This document shows, one piece after another, positions 45,804 through 56,684 of a stretch of 64,000 nt of DNA. Numbering within the stretch: the first letter of the stretch is position 1; each line of letters starts with the position of its first letter. Below the pieces are notes generated by a model. That model had not been told where the DNA came from. It was given only the letters and a program-made list of their open reading frames with translations, and made no database searches. A program made the position numbers and the translations under genes. Origin of the DNA: Helicobacter burdigaliensis (lineage in GTDB: Bacteria > Campylobacterota > Campylobacteria > Campylobacterales > Helicobacteraceae); contig NZ_QXJG01000003.1 of assembly GCF_003670295.1 (NCBI RefSeq), positions 43,655 through 107,654 on the forward strand. The letters run 5' to 3'.

Positions 45804-46658
45804 TTAAAAATGCCCCAAAATCCTTTTGAGGAATTTACCAAATCTTTTATCTTCTTCTACTAGCACATTCCGTTCCATCTTTTGTGCTAATTTCCTTGCA
45901 ATCTCTTCAATCTCCATAGAAAGCGAACAATTTGGCTCCTCTCTCACAAAGATAGAACGATTTTTTGTATAACGATTAATCAAAGGATCTTTTGAAAGTT
46001 TGCCTAGATATTCTAGGGAAATATTTTTAATATTATTGCTTGCGATTTTATTGATTTTTTCAAAAATCATCAAGGCTTCTTTATCATTTTTAGCCATATT
46101 TATCATCATAAAAGCACGCTTTTTATAATGTGAAGCAAGCTTGATTGTAGCATAAGCATCAGTAATTGCAGCTGGATCTGGCACAGTTAGCACGACAATA
46201 TCATCACTATTCTTTAAAAAGGTTTGCGTATATTCGCCAATACCCGCTCCTGTATCAATAAGCACAAAATCAAATCCATCTAAAATCTTAGAATCTTCAA
46301 TCAAAACTTCAAACATAAATTCACTTTTAAAGCGAAAAATATCACTCCCTGAATCTCCGGGTATTAAATAAAAATTATGCTCTATGGGGATTAAAATATC
46401 TTTTAATCTTGCTTGATTTTTAAGCACATGCAAAAGATTCTTCTCCACTCTAACGCCAAACATTACATCTAAATTTGCAAGTCCAATATCTGCATCCAAA
46501 ATAGCAATTTTAAAACCAAGTTGCCAAAGTTTATAACCTAAATTTGCGCTAAAGGTGGATTTACCCACACCCCCTTTACCGCTTGTAATCGCTATAAACT
46601 TTGTATCTACCCTTTTTTCTTTTATAAGGCTATCAAGTGCTGCGGCTTGATTTTTCAT
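45804..46658 (-). CDS. flhG: MinD-like ATPase FlhG
   Basis: FlhG (YlxH) controls flagellar number with FlhF, and in epsilonproteobacteria it also influences division-site placement. The deviant Walker A KFIAITSGKGGVGKSTFSAN lies near the N-terminus, with IAILDADIGLANLDVMFG and FVLIDTGAGIGEYTQTFL following. I choose ATG 46658 (284 residues), which overlaps the flhF stop as ATGA and gives the usual MKNQAAALDSL start; ATG 46682 would overlap flhF more deeply. Confidence 0.93.
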   Translation of the reverse strand: MKNQAAALDSLIKEKRVDTKFIAITSGKGGVGKSTFSANLGYKLWQLGFKIAILDADIGLANLDVMFGVRVEKNLLHVLKNQARLKDILIPIEHNFYLIPGDSGSDIFRFKSEFMFEVLIEDSKILDGFDFVLIDTGAGIGEYTQTFLKNSDDIVVLTVPDPAAITDAYATIKLASHYKKRAFMMINMAKNDKEALMIFEKINKIASNNIKNISLEYLGKLSKDPLINRYTKNRSIFVREEPNCSLSMEIEEIARKLAQKMERNVLVEEDKRFGKFLKRILGHF

Positions 46659-48046
46659 TTTATCAGCCCGTCTAAAAGACAATCAATTAAAAAATCGCTA
46701 CTTGCTACTTTTAAATCATTTGGAACTTCTTGCCCGATAGAAAAATAACTTGTAGGCTTTTTAGTATCATAGATTAAAGAAAATACATTCCCATAAGCAC
46801 GCGTTTCATCAAGCTTGGTAAAAATTAGCGTATCAATCCCCAAAGTAGAAAAAGTATGGTAAATATCCTTTAAATCCTCATATTTTGTCGTGGCACTCAT
46901 CACCAAACTCACATCAATTTTCACATTTGGATCGGCATTTACAAAGCTTTTTAAAGATTCTAGCTTTGCTCTATCATGTTGAGAACTTCCAATAGTATCA
47001 ATCAAAATATAATCACAATATTTTAAAGAATCTAGCGCACTTACAAACTCTTCTGTATCCACTGCTGTTTCAATACTTAATTTCATTTTCTTAGCATAGA
47101 ACATAAGCTGATCTACTGCACCAATTCTATAAGTATCCAGTGTAATCACGCCCACTTTGTAATTTTTATTAAGCATTTTAGAATATCTTGCGGCAAGCTT
47201 TGCTAAAGTCGTAGTTTTCCCCACTCCCGTAGGTCCTACTAGCATCATAATACTTTTTGCATTAGAACTTAGATTTTCTTGCCTTGCATAAACCATTTTT
47301 CTCAAAACTTCTCTAAAATAGCGTTTAATCAATACAGAATTTTCACGCATTTTAATAGGCATAAGTTCTAAGGTTAATTGCATAATCTTTTCTAAATGCT
47401 CTTTTGCCATTCCACTTGCTTTTGTGATTCTATAAATCTCTGCGAACTCATGCGGGATAATAAGCCCTTCACTCTTTGGCCCTCTCTCTTCCCAAAACAT
47501 ATTTTGAATTAGCTTTAATTTATCATTTAACCTATCAATCTCACCCTTTAAGACACGAAAATCCCCACTATCTTTTTCTTTTTTAATCGTTTTTTTATTC
47601 TCTTCTTGCTTTTCTTCTTTTTTGGGGGCTAAAGTTTGCTTATCTTGATAGGGAGATTTTGGGGGAATCTTACTCTCTACCCCTGCAATTTGCGAGATTT
47701 GACGCACTGCATCTGAAAGCTGCAAAGAAACATCTTCTGGTAATTTTGCATGTAAATTTTGCACATTTGCCATCGCTCTTTTTTTCTCTAGCTCTTTTGC
47801 AGCAATAATCTCTAAGCGTTCTGCAATACTATTATTTTTAGCTACAAAAGAATCAGCTTTTGCCTCTTCATTTTGGCGTTTCTCTTTGACTTTTTTGAGT
47901 TCTGCTTCATCAATAGCGACGGATATTTCATAATTTCCATCTGGCAATTTCTTTTGAGAAATGAGTGAAAACTCATCTCCTAATTCTTTCTTGGCTTCTG
48001 TTATTGCAAGTGATGAAGTTTGTGCTTGATAAGTAAATAATTTCAT
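46655..48046 (-). CDS. flhF: flagellar biosynthesis GTPase FlhF
   Basis: An SRP-type GTPase that places the flagellum at the pole and is needed for early flagellar gene expression. The 463-residue product starts MKLFTYQAQTSSLAITEAKK (the B-domain). A charged linker follows, then the NG domain: MLVGPTGVGKTTTLAKLAAR, VGVITLDTYRIGAVDQL, DYILIDTIGSSQHDRAKLES and TLIFTKLDETRAYGNVFSL. The order flhF-flhG-(HP1033 type)-fliA-fliM-fliY matches H. pylori. Confidence 0.96.
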   Translation of the reverse strand: MKLFTYQAQTSSLAITEAKKELGDEFSLISQKKLPDGNYEISVAIDEAELKKVKEKRQNEEAKADSFVAKNNSIAERLEIIAAKELEKKRAMANVQNLHAKLPEDVSLQLSDAVRQISQIAGVESKIPPKSPYQDKQTLAPKKEEKQEENKKTIKKEKDSGDFRVLKGEIDRLNDKLKLIQNMFWEERGPKSEGLIIPHEFAEIYRITKASGMAKEHLEKIMQLTLELMPIKMRENSVLIKRYFREVLRKMVYARQENLSSNAKSIMMLVGPTGVGKTTTLAKLAARYSKMLNKNYKVGVITLDTYRIGAVDQLMFYAKKMKLSIETAVDTEEFVSALDSLKYCDYILIDTIGSSQHDRAKLESLKSFVNADPNVKIDVSLVMSATTKYEDLKDIYHTFSTLGIDTLIFTKLDETRAYGNVFSLIYDTKKPTSYFSIGQEVPNDLKVASSDFLIDCLLDGLIK

Positions 48047-48047
48047 T

Positions 48048-48632
48048 TTAACCCTTTAGTGGCAATATTATACTTTCTCTTTTTATCCACTCCCTATGTG
48101 GAATACACATATGTGCTAAATTAATCCTCTTTCCTTTAAAACTTAAAATATCAATATCTAAAGTCCTTGGAGCATTTTTAAACTCTCGCTTTCTTTTACG
48201 CCCAAAAACTCTTTCTAAATAAGACATATAAGCAAAAAAATCCACATAACCCTTTTGCATCTTTAGCCATACTAGTGCATTATAAAAATCCTCTTGTTCT
48301 GTATAGCCAAAAGCAGGATTCTTTAAAAAAGGCGATATTTGCATTATATCAAAATTAACTTTTAACCTCTTAAAAAGTTTCCAAAAAGTTACTAAAACAT
48401 CGCCCACATTGCCTCCAACTCCCAAAAGAACTGCACCTTTAAAAACACTAGGTTTTTTATAAAACATAAAAGGATCTGGATTTCTTAAAAGTTCAACTCT
48501 TTTAAGCTTTGCGGATATTTTTTGGGTTTTATTAAAAGGTTTTTGAATCTTTTTAGGTTTATATTCTATAAACCTTTCTTTAATTTGCTTTTTTTGATAG
48601 GTTTTTAATGCATAAAAACTCTTACTTTTCAA
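48048..48632 (-). CDS. folK: 2-amino-4-hydroxy-6-hydroxymethyldihydropteridine pyrophosphokinase
   Basis: FolK transfers pyrophosphate from ATP in folate synthesis. The 194-residue product carries GGNVGDVLVTFWKLFKRL, the substrate segment NPAFGYTEQEDFYNALVWL, and the ATP/metal motif APRTLDIDILSFKGKRINLA. A very basic extension of about 68 residues, rich in Lys and Gln, precedes the catalytic domain and is not part of a normal FolK. It lies one base before flhF, so a metabolic gene heads a flagellar run. Confidence 0.9.
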   Translation of the reverse strand: MKSKSFYALKTYQKKQIKERFIEYKPKKIQKPFNKTQKISAKLKRVELLRNPDPFMFYKKPSVFKGAVLLGVGGNVGDVLVTFWKLFKRLKVNFDIMQISPFLKNPAFGYTEQEDFYNALVWLKMQKGYVDFFAYMSYLERVFGRKRKREFKNAPRTLDIDILSFKGKRINLAHMCIPHREWIKRESIILPLKG

Positions 48633-48637
48633 ATTAT

Positions 48638-49681
48638 CTATTCTCCTAAGATTTTAGCTCCATTTGCTGTTACAACAACTAAATCTTCAATCCTTACACC
48701 AAATTCTTTAGGTAAATAAATCCCAGGCTCAACAGAAAACACCATTCCTTCTTCTAAAACAACTTTAGATTTTGGAGAAATAAAGGGAAGCTCGTGAATA
48801 TCAAGCCCTATCCCATGCCCTGTGCTATGGACGAAAAATTTACCAAAACCTGCTTTTTCTATCACTTCTCTTGCAAGTGCATCTACTTCACAAGCAAGCA
48901 TTCCAGGCTTTACTCCCTTTATCGCACTCTCTTGTGCTTTTAGGACAATATCATAAATTTGTTGCATTTTAGAATCGCTAAATTTTTGCTCTTTTTTAAA
49001 AGAAAGTCCATTTTTACCTAAATAGCCTGTTCTTGTTTTATCCGAGCAATATCTTTGATATTTCATTCCTGCATCAAAAAGCAATAAATCTCCCTTTTTT
49101 AGCTTATCATTTGAAGGAAGTGCATGGGGTTTTGCCGCATTTGCATTAATGCCCACTATGGGGTTAAAGCTAAGATCATATTTGCCCTTATGGGTCAAAA
49201 AACTTTGTGATTTAAAATGCAAAAAAGATTCTAAAGCATTTTCTCCCTTTTTGCTAATATATTTTGCAAACTTTTTAAAAGCTTCATTATTTAAAGTCTG
49301 GCTTTTATGGAGCAAATCTATTTCCTCTTTTGTTTTTATCATACGCTTTTCTTGATGAAAATTAGGCTTTGCTAAAAAATTAATCTTTAAATCTGCTTTT
49401 AACTTTTCAAAATCATAAACACTAAAATCTTGAGGATTATAAATCACATTTAACTTATGGTATTTTTTTAGAACATTTCTTGCACTTCTAATCAAGTCTT
49501 TACTAATTTGCACTTCTATTTCATACTTGTTGCTTTTTATATTTTCTTTGGCTTCCACTTCATAACGCCCATCAGTAAAAAAATATCCCTTATCCCCAAG
49601 GGCTAAAAATAGCCCATGATCGCAACTATAATTTATCTCATAATAAAGTGCATTTTCATTTTGAATAATAAAATTTTCCAT
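48638..49681 (-). CDS. pepQ: M24 family Xaa-Pro aminopeptidase
   Basis: It cleaves N-terminal residues next to proline. I start at ATG 49681 (MENFIIQNENALYYEI, 347 residues), preceded by AAGGGGGG; the in-frame extension upstream overlaps aroQ and is basic and uninformative. The creatinase-like N-domain is followed by the M24 catalytic domain with metal ligands in LLFDAGMKYQRYCSDKTRT, VHSTGHGIGLDIHELP and VFSVEPGIYLP. The neighbours aroQ and folK match H. pylori order. Confidence 0.9.
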   Translation of the reverse strand: MENFIIQNENALYYEINYSCDHGLFLALGDKGYFFTDGRYEVEAKENIKSNKYEIEVQISKDLIRSARNVLKKYHKLNVIYNPQDFSVYDFEKLKADLKINFLAKPNFHQEKRMIKTKEEIDLLHKSQTLNNEAFKKFAKYISKKGENALESFLHFKSQSFLTHKGKYDLSFNPIVGINANAAKPHALPSNDKLKKGDLLLFDAGMKYQRYCSDKTRTGYLGKNGLSFKKEQKFSDSKMQQIYDIVLKAQESAIKGVKPGMLACEVDALAREVIEKAGFGKFFVHSTGHGIGLDIHELPFISPKSKVVLEEGMVFSVEPGIYLPKEFGVRIEDLVVVTANGAKILGE

Positions 49682-49706
49682 CCCACCCCCCTTATATTCC
49701 TTGCAT

Positions 49707-50192
49707 TTATTCTTGGTTTTGATTAGCTTGTGCTTGTTGTGCTTCTCTGATTGCCTTAATTTCATTTAAAATTTGTGAAATTCCTTGCAAAGCTAAATGA
49801 TAGCCAAATGGTCCAAAACCTACGATACTTCCCGAACAAACTGGTGCTGTAATACTCTTTTGTCTAAACTCTTCTCTAGCATGGATATTGCTAATATGCA
49901 CTTCAATTGTAGGCAAACCAACCGCACTAATTGCATCTCTAATCGCAATAGAAGTGTGCGAATATGCAGCAGGATTTATGATAATCCCATCATATTGCCC
50001 AAGGCATTCTTGAATCTTATCTACAATCTCCCCTTCATAATTACTCTGATAAAAATCCACTTCTAAAGCTAGTTGCTCTGCATGTGCTTTGATATTTTGA
50101 TGGATATTCTCTAATTTATAATTTCCATACATTCTAGGATCTCTAATGCCTAACATATTGAGATTGGGTCCTTGAATAACTAAAACTTTCAT
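49707..50192 (-). CDS. aroQ: type II 3-dehydroquinate dehydratase
   Basis: The third step of the shikimate pathway. ATG 50192 is chosen because AGGAG lies five bases upstream and the N-terminus [20 protein letters not shown] is the family start; the product is 161 residues. The flexible catalytic loop (RMYGN, with Tyr), [30 protein letters not shown] and the C-terminal [13 protein letters not shown] are present. Confidence 0.95.
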   Translation of the reverse strand: MKVLVIQGPNLNMLGIRDPRMYGNYKLENIHQNIKAHAEQLALEVDFYQSNYEGEIVDKIQECLGQYDGIIINPAAYSHTSIAIRDAISAVGLPTIEVHISNIHAREEFRQKSITAPVCSGSIVGFGPFGYHLALQGISQILNEIKAIREAQQAQANQNQE

Positions 50193-50239
50193 TTTTACTC
50201 CTAATTTTAAAACTTTAAACAATTATAAAAAAAACTTGC

Positions 50240-51328
50240 TTAAGAGTTAATTTCTTCTTTCTCCATTTCCTTTTGTGTTTTTAAAACCTCATCAATAAAA
50301 ACTTCTATTAAATCTTCCTGCTTGTATTTGCCAATAATCTCGCCCTTTTTGATAATCAAACCATCACCACTCCCAAAGGCAATGGCAACATCTGCATGTT
50401 TTGCCTCTCCTAGCGCATTCACCGCACACCCCATGATTGAAAGTTGCATGGGAGTTTTAATAGGAGGCATTTTAGCTTTAATCTCTTTTAAAAGCGGAAC
50501 CAAATCTGCTTGTAATCTCCCACAAGTGGGGCAAGAGATATAAGTAATTCCCTCTTTTTGTCGCCCACTATAACGCAAAATAGAGCGTGCTACCTCTATC
50601 TCTTTTTCTAGCTCTCCTGTGATAGACACACGCATAGTATCGCCTATCCCCTCCATTAAAAGCCCACCAAGCGCCATAGAGCTTTTAATCATAGAAGATT
50701 CTAAATCTCCTGCTTCTGTAACGCCTAAATGAAAAGGATATCTTACAAGCTCTCTTAAGCCTCTATAAGCACTCATGGTGCGTTCTACATCACTAGCTTT
50801 TAGGGAAACTTTTATCTCACTAAATCCAAAATCTTCTAAAAGCTTGATATTATAGAGTGCTGATTCTATCATTCCCTTAGGAGTTGCACCATATTTATTT
50901 TCAAATTGTTTTTCTAGGCTTCCTGCATTTACTCCTATGCGTATAGGAATCTTTCTCTCTTTACACGCTTCCACTACGGCTTTTATTTTTTCTTTAGAAC
51001 CTATATTGCCTGGATTTATCCTAATGCAATCCACACTTTGTGTAGCAATGAGCGCAAGTTTATAGCGAAAGTGAATATCAGCCACTAATGGCAAAGAAAT
51101 CTGCTTTTTTAACTCTTTTAATGCATAAGCATCTTCTTCATCACTCACCGCCACACGCACAATATCACAACCTGCAAGTTGCAATTTATCAATTTGTTCT
51201 TTTGTAGCCTTAATATCTGCAGTTTTAGAAAAAGTCATACTTTGCACAGAAATAGGTGCATCTCCACCTACTGCCACATTACCTACATATATTTGCTTAG
51301 TTGGAAAACGCTTCTTTAGTGTTTCCAT
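50240..51328 (-). CDS. ispG: 4-hydroxy-3-methylbut-2-enyl diphosphate synthase
   Basis: IspG (GcpE) is the iron-sulfur enzyme of the non-mevalonate isoprenoid pathway. The 362-residue product has the TIM-barrel start [19 protein letters not shown]. The [4Fe-4S] ligands are in [15 protein letters not shown] (two Cys) and [19 protein letters not shown] (third Cys plus Glu). It lies 10 bases after the beta-propeller protein gene and is probably co-transcribed with it. Confidence 0.96.
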   Translation of the reverse strand: METLKKRFPTKQIYVGNVAVGGDAPISVQSMTFSKTADIKATKEQIDKLQLAGCDIVRVAVSDEEDAYALKELKKQISLPLVADIHFRYKLALIATQSVDCIRINPGNIGSKEKIKAVVEACKERKIPIRIGVNAGSLEKQFENKYGATPKGMIESALYNIKLLEDFGFSEIKVSLKASDVERTMSAYRGLRELVRYPFHLGVTEAGDLESSMIKSSMALGGLLMEGIGDTMRVSITGELEKEIEVARSILRYSGRQKEGITYISCPTCGRLQADLVPLLKEIKAKMPPIKTPMQLSIMGCAVNALGEAKHADVAIAFGSGDGLIIKKGEIIGKYKQEDLIEVFIDEVLKTQKEMEKEEINS

Positions 51329-51338
51329 AGTTTCACCT

Positions 51339-53516
51339 TTATTCTTGTTTATGTTCTTGTAAGGGTTGATTATCTATTGAAATCAATGAATCTGCAATTA
51401 TAGCAGTTAAATAGCCTTTTGTGTTCCCATCAAGTGGAATTTTTTCAATAACTTCTTCTAATTCCATTTCTTGTGCGACTTTTTTTAGTTCTTCATCTTT
51501 GCCATAGCGTTCTATATAATAGCCAAAAGTTTCTTCCCATGAGATATTTTCTTTCTCTTCTTCTTTTGTTTCTTTTTTAGGAGAATGTGCTAAAAATTCA
51601 TTTAAATAAGCTATCTTTAAAATAGAAGCAATTTTATCTTTCCACAAATCAATATATAAATATTCTTTTAAACAATCCAAAACACCCTTACCATCGCCTG
51701 CATTCGCATAACTTAGTGCAGCTTTTGTTTTATTTTTAAAATTCTCATAGAGTGCTTTACCCTCTTTTAACCCTTTAAGTTCTGGATATTCTTCTGTGAA
51801 AGCAAATGCTTGAGCTAATTTATGCTCTTTTGTTGCATTTAAAAACTCTTGCTTAATCTTAATGCGTTCTGTCTTATCGTTTGCAATTTGCTTAAAAGGA
51901 GGCATAGAAGAGAGAAACTTACACACCTCAAGCGCTTTTGCATAATCCCCACTATCTTCTAAAATTGCAACTTTTTGCATAATCTGCTCGCCTATAAAAA
52001 GCGCACTTTTAAAAAGTGTAGTTTCTTTTAAAAATGAGAATCTTTCACATAATTTAAAATATTCTACAAAGTTTTTTGCCTTATATTCTTTATCTGCTTG
52101 AAGATATTTATCAACATTACGCAAAAGCATCATTATAGTTTCTTTTTTACCTTTAACCTGCATAAAAGGACGTAAAAGCTCTTGTGCTTTGTGAGTATTA
52201 AGCTCTGCATTTTGTGCTAAAAGTCGCTTAGAAACTTCAAAAGACTTCTCCCAAAGCTCTTCTATATTTGCATAAGCCAAGCTTTCTTTTAAATAAGGAT
52301 GTAACTCTGCAAGCTTATAAGCCTCTTGGTAATTTTTTTCCAAAATTGCATCGTTAAATTTTGCTACATTCTCCTTTTGTTGCCAATAATAATCAAATTC
52401 CTCTTTTTTATATCTATCTAGCATAAAAGGTGCAACAAGATTAGAGGCTTCTTCCATTTTATCTTTTGAAAGTAGCTCAATTGCTTCTTTTAGAGTATCT
52501 TTCCATAAAGTTTCTACCTTATGAATATAATCTTTGCTAATTTTTAAAAAAATATTTTCTTTTAAAATCAAATCCATAGCCGTCTTTAAATCATTTTTTT
52601 CTAAAGTTTCTAGCATAGCTTCTTTAGACTTATTTAAATCCGCTATTTGCAAACTACCATCGCTCCCACCCACATAGAGCAAATCCCCTTCTTGATACAT
52701 AGAACTCACTCCAGGATTATCTAATAAAATCGTATCTATTAAAGCTCCATCGCTTAATCTAATGATTCTTAAAAGCGTATCTTTTGCACCTACAATTGCA
52801 TAATCCTCATTTATTTTTTGTGTAGTAGTTAGCCAAACTTTAGAAATTTGGTTTTGTAAAAGTAGCTTCTTTTCTACAATATCATAAACAAAAACGCTTC
52901 CATCTTTACACACGCCAAAAAGCTTTTTATTATCCTCATAAAAAAACGCATCTTCAATAATAGAATCTAGTTCAAAATTACACACTAGAATATTTTTTTC
53001 TACATCAAAAATCATAGCACTCTTATGAAAGCATGAAGCAAAAACTAAACTTTCATCTTCACTAAAGCAAATTGTAGAAATATAATCTGGAAAAGGAGGA
53101 AGACTTAAAAGAAGCTGAAAGCTATCCCCCTCATAAATAAGAACCCTCCCATCTTCCCCACCTGTTGCCAAATAACTATCATTTTTAGAAAAAACAAGAG
53201 TAGAAATCTCTAATTTTTGCCAAGTTAATGTAGCAATAGGAGCGATTGTTTTTTGTGCATTTAGCACAATGGCCTTAGGACTTTTAGCAATCCCCACAGC
53301 AACTTTAGAATTATAATTTGATATTGCAACACATTTGCTAAAATAGTGCATAGGTTCTGCATTTTTAGAAAGCTTTAAATTTTCTTCTAAAGTCATATTT
53401 GTTTTATTAAAAACACAAACATTATAAAGATTATCCATACATAAAATAGATTCTTTATTACTAGAAATTGCTAAAACACTGCCTATTAAGTGCAGTTTAT
53501 TTTTAATGGGGAACAT
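51339..53516 (-). CDS. beta-propeller plus helical-repeat protein, unknown function
   Basis: 725 residues. The first roughly 300 are WD40-like blades ([69 protein letters not shown]). Residues about 310-650 are a long series of helix pairs resembling an alpha-solenoid, with repeated phrases such as [20 protein letters not shown] and [20 protein letters not shown]. The C-terminus is charged. There is no signal peptide or membrane helix, so it is probably cytoplasmic. I know of no defined function; the propeller-then-solenoid layout suggests a scaffold. A TATAAT box lies at 53545-53550. It heads a transcript with ispG. Confidence 0.7.
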   Translation of the reverse strand: MFPIKNKLHLIGSVLAISSNKESILCMDNLYNVCVFNKTNMTLEENLKLSKNAEPMHYFSKCVAISNYNSKVAVGIAKSPKAIVLNAQKTIAPIATLTWQKLEISTLVFSKNDSYLATGGEDGRVLIYEGDSFQLLLSLPPFPDYISTICFSEDESLVFASCFHKSAMIFDVEKNILVCNFELDSIIEDAFFYEDNKKLFGVCKDGSVFVYDIVEKKLLLQNQISKVWLTTTQKINEDYAIVGAKDTLLRIIRLSDGALIDTILLDNPGVSSMYQEGDLLYVGGSDGSLQIADLNKSKEAMLETLEKNDLKTAMDLILKENIFLKISKDYIHKVETLWKDTLKEAIELLSKDKMEEASNLVAPFMLDRYKKEEFDYYWQQKENVAKFNDAILEKNYQEAYKLAELHPYLKESLAYANIEELWEKSFEVSKRLLAQNAELNTHKAQELLRPFMQVKGKKETIMMLLRNVDKYLQADKEYKAKNFVEYFKLCERFSFLKETTLFKSALFIGEQIMQKVAILEDSGDYAKALEVCKFLSSMPPFKQIANDKTERIKIKQEFLNATKEHKLAQAFAFTEEYPELKGLKEGKALYENFKNKTKAALSYANAGDGKGVLDCLKEYLYIDLWKDKIASILKIAYLNEFLAHSPKKETKEEEKENISWEETFGYYIERYGKDEELKKVAQEMELEEVIEKIPLDGNTKGYLTAIIADSLISIDNQPLQEHKQE

Positions 53517-53544
53517 AAAATATCCTTAAGTATTCTTAATCTTG

Positions 53545-53550
53545 ATTATA
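53545..53550 (-). promoter_or_regulatory. -10 box of the beta-propeller gene and ispG
   Basis: TATAAT on the minus strand, about 30 bases before the ATG. A perfect CTTTTAG/CTAAAAG stem lies just upstream and could be part of the hefC terminator. Confidence 0.5.
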
Positions 53551-53612
53551 CACTTTTAGCCTAAAAGGTAGCTTGTAATTTAAGACTAATATTTTTTGTA
53601 AAGCTTTAAAAA

Positions 53613-56600
53613 TTAACGATAATATTTTTTCAAAAAATCATCTATGGGTGCTAAAATTCTATAAAAAATAGGCACAAACACAAGACTTAAAAACATAGAA
53701 AAAAGCAATCCCCCTATCATAGCAATCCCCATAGGAGATTTTATCGCACTCCCTTCTCCTTGTGCTAAAGCTAAAGGAAGCATTCCAAAAACCATGGCGA
53801 TTGTTGTCATTAAAATCGGTCTTAAGCGTAATCTTCCAGCTTTGATTAGTGCTTCTTGTGTATTTTGCCCTTCTTCTCTTTTTAAATTTGCCACATCAAG
53901 GAGCAAAGTAGCATTTTTACCCACTAATCCCATAAGTAGCATTAATCCCATAATACTAAAAAGGCTCAGTGCATTTCCGCTCACAAAAAGCGCTAAAAAC
54001 GCTCCCACAAAACTAAGTGGCAAAGTAATCATAATCACTAAAGGTTGCAAAAGAGATTCATATAAAGTTGCTAAAATAAAATAAATAAGCACAAAAGCAC
54101 TCACCATAGCCACAATAAAAGCAGCATTTGTTTCTTGCATATATTTTGCATAACCTTCTATTTTGTAATTCACTCTTGGTACTAGCCATGCATTTTTGTT
54201 CTCTTCTAAAAGACTAGTTGCCTCCCCTAAGCTCACTCCATCACTTAAATTTGCATAGATATTTACACTCCTTTGCCTATCATAGCGTTTTATAGAACCG
54301 ATAGCTCCCTCTTCTTCAAAGCTAACAAGCCCTTCTAAAAACACCACCTCCCCTAAAGAATTTTTTAAAGTAAGATATTTTAAATCCTCTTTAGCATCTT
54401 TTTTGGAACTTAAAAGAATAATATTATATTCCCTCCCCCTCTCTCTATAATAAGAAATCTCCCTAGCTCCACTAAAAGCGTTACTAATTGCGAGTGCAAT
54501 TTGGGTTGCACTTAGATGATATTTACTTGCTAATGCCCTATCAATTTTTAAAGTAATTTGGGGGGTTTTGGGTTTAATATCTGTATGAATATCTCTATAT
54601 TTGCCACTTTTTTGCATAAAGTTTTGAATCTTTTCCACACTTTGTGCTAATGCGCTATCTTCCAAAGAATAAAGACTAAGTTGTAAAGGACTATCATCTT
54701 CGCCTAGACTAATTTGAGGAATCTCAATGAGTGTAATTTCTAAATTTAAATCTTTTGCATATTGTTTATAAGTTTCTCTTAAATCCTCCATAATTTCTTT
54801 TTGGGTTCTTTCTCTTTTGTTATAAGGGGACAAACGCACATAAATTTTTCCCTCATATACTTTTTGTTCGCTTGTAAAGCCGATATTTAAAAGGCTGTAT
54901 TCCACTTCTTTAGTATTGTTTAGCTCTTCTTGCACTTTTAGTGTGATTTTACGCATTTGCTCTAGTGAGATTCCTGGTTTTGCTGTTAGCTTAATATCAA
55001 ATTCTGCCTTATCTTCAGAGGGTAGAAATTCTACTCCTAACCTTGTAATCAAAAACACAGAGGCTACAAAAAGCAAAAATACTCCCACAAGCAAAGCTTT
55101 AGAATACTGAAAAGAAAAATGTAAAACCTTTATATAAAACTCTTCTAGCTTTAAAAAATATTTTTCACTTTTTAGATAAAAAGCACTCTTTGTAGGATTA
55201 ATCACCCTAGCACTAAGGCTTGGGATAAAGCTAATCACTACAAAATAAGAAACAACAATCGCCAAAGTAAGGCTTATCCCAAAAGAAACAAAAAATCTCC
55301 CTGTAATCCCACTCATATTTGCAATAGGCACAAACACAGATAAAAGCATACAAGAAATAGCAATGAGCGCAAAAGAAATTTCCTTTATCCCAAGAAATGC
55401 CGCTTCTTTTCTTGCCTTCCCCTCTTCTATTTTTTTATAAATATTTTCAATCACCACAATCGCATCATCAATAATAATACCTATGGCTAAAGTTAGGGCG
55501 ATCATAGTTACAAGATTTAAGCTCATATTAAAAACTTCCATTAAAGCAAAAGTGCCTAAAATGGATGAGGGGATACTTAATGCTGCAATAAGCGTAATTC
55601 TAAAATCTCTTAAAAAAATAAAAACCACCAAAACCGCTAAAATCGCTCCTAAAATTAAATCAAATTGCACTGCTTTTAGGCTGTCTTTTATATAAGTTGT
55701 TGTGTCTCTTATTAAAGTGAGCTTATAATCCTCACTCATCGCCTCTAAGCTTGGCATAAGCTCTTTTATAGCTTTAGTAATCTCTATTTCATTTGCACCT
55801 GTGATTTTTTCAATCTCCAAAAGCACTCCAAGAGAGTTTTCTTCTCCTTTAGAATCTTTTATTTTTAAACTTGAAAAACTTCTTGGCTCTTTAAAAGTTT
55901 CTTTTATTAGAGCAATATCTCCTAATCTTATGCGATCTCCTACTAAAATTTCCTCTAACTCCTTAATAGAATTTGCATCTGCTTTGGTTAAAATCTTCCA
56001 TTCTTTAGCACTAGAAATAATCTTACCCCCATCTATTTCTACATTTTGAGAATTAATCGCATTAGCTACATCACTAAAGGTAAGATTGTATTTGTTTAAA
56101 GAGCTAGGAGAGGGCTTTATATGAATCTCACGCTCCAAAAACCCTACGAGATTCACCCTACCAACCCCTTTAATTCTCTGCAAAAGTGGCTTAATGTTTA
56201 AATCTGTATGTGTATGCAAAGCTAAAAGCTCTGCATTATTTTTAGGAAGCTTTTTAGGGCTTATAAAAAGTGAAATAACAGGCGTAGTTCCGCCTATATT
56301 TAGCTTTTCTACAATGGGGGATTTTACCTCACTCCCAAAACTCACACTTGATACTTTATCCCTTACATCATTTGCCGCTACTTCAATAGGTTTTTCTAGC
56401 TCAAATTCAGCCACCACAACACTTACATTATCTGCACTAATAGAAGTGATTTTTTTAAGTGCGTCAATCCCACTCACAGCCTCTTCAATCTTATCTGTTA
56501 CTTTTCCTTCAACAATTTGCGCATTAGCCCCAGGATATGCTGTAGTGATGGTTACCATAGGCACATCAATATTTGGATAAAGCTCTACACTTAAGCGATT

Positions 56601-56684
56601 TAGCGCACCCACACCAAAAAAGCAAAGTGCTAAAACAAACATCAAAACACCAATAGGACGCTCTAAAATAAGCTTAAACATCAC
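53613..56684 (-). CDS. hefC: RND efflux transporter HefC
   Basis: The inner-membrane, proton-driven pump of a tripartite multidrug exporter. The 1023-residue product has the RND layout: a helix at the N-terminus (GVLMFVLALCFFGVGALN), two large periplasmic loops and two six-helix bundles. The motif GIIIDDAIVVIENIYKKIEE in helix 4 holds the proton-relay aspartates, and a late GLVGKNATLLLDVANLKREE is present. Size and neighbours match H. pylori HefC. It overlaps hefB by four bases. Confidence 0.93.
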   Translation of the reverse strand: MMFKLILERPIGVLMFVLALCFFGVGALNRLSVELYPNIDVPMVTITTAYPGANAQIVEGKVTDKIEEAVSGIDALKKITSISADNVSVVVAEFELEKPIEVAANDVRDKVSSVSFGSEVKSPIVEKLNIGGTTPVISLFISPKKLPKNNAELLALHTHTDLNIKPLLQRIKGVGRVNLVGFLEREIHIKPSPSSLNKYNLTFSDVANAINSQNVEIDGGKIISSAKEWKILTKADANSIKELEEILVGDRIRLGDIALIKETFKEPRSFSSLKIKDSKGEENSLGVLLEIEKITGANEIEITKAIKELMPSLEAMSEDYKLTLIRDTTTYIKDSLKAVQFDLILGAILAVLVVFIFLRDFRITLIAALSIPSSILGTFALMEVFNMSLNLVTMIALTLAIGIIIDDAIVVIENIYKKIEEGKARKEAAFLGIKEISFALIAISCMLLSVFVPIANMSGITGRFFVSFGISLTLAIVVSYFVVISFIPSLSARVINPTKSAFYLKSEKYFLKLEEFYIKVLHFSFQYSKALLVGVFLLFVASVFLITRLGVEFLPSEDKAEFDIKLTAKPGISLEQMRKITLKVQEELNNTKEVEYSLLNIGFTSEQKVYEGKIYVRLSPYNKRERTQKEIMEDLRETYKQYAKDLNLEITLIEIPQISLGEDDSPLQLSLYSLEDSALAQSVEKIQNFMQKSGKYRDIHTDIKPKTPQITLKIDRALASKYHLSATQIALAISNAFSGAREISYYRERGREYNIILLSSKKDAKEDLKYLTLKNSLGEVVFLEGLVSFEEEGAIGSIKRYDRQRSVNIYANLSDGVSLGEATSLLEENKNAWLVPRVNYKIEGYAKYMQETNAAFIVAMVSAFVLIYFILATLYESLLQPLVIMITLPLSFVGAFLALFVSGNALSLFSIMGLMLLMGLVGKNATLLLDVANLKREEGQNTQEALIKAGRLRLRPILMTTIAMVFGMLPLALAQGEGSAIKSPMGIAMIGGLLFSMFLSLVFVPIFYRILAPIDDFLKKYYR

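Noticed and set aside
49682..49765. Upstream extension of pepQ overlapping aroQ
   Set aside because: It is Lys-rich without similarity to the family, and the start at 49681 has a strong purine-rich site and the normal N-terminus.
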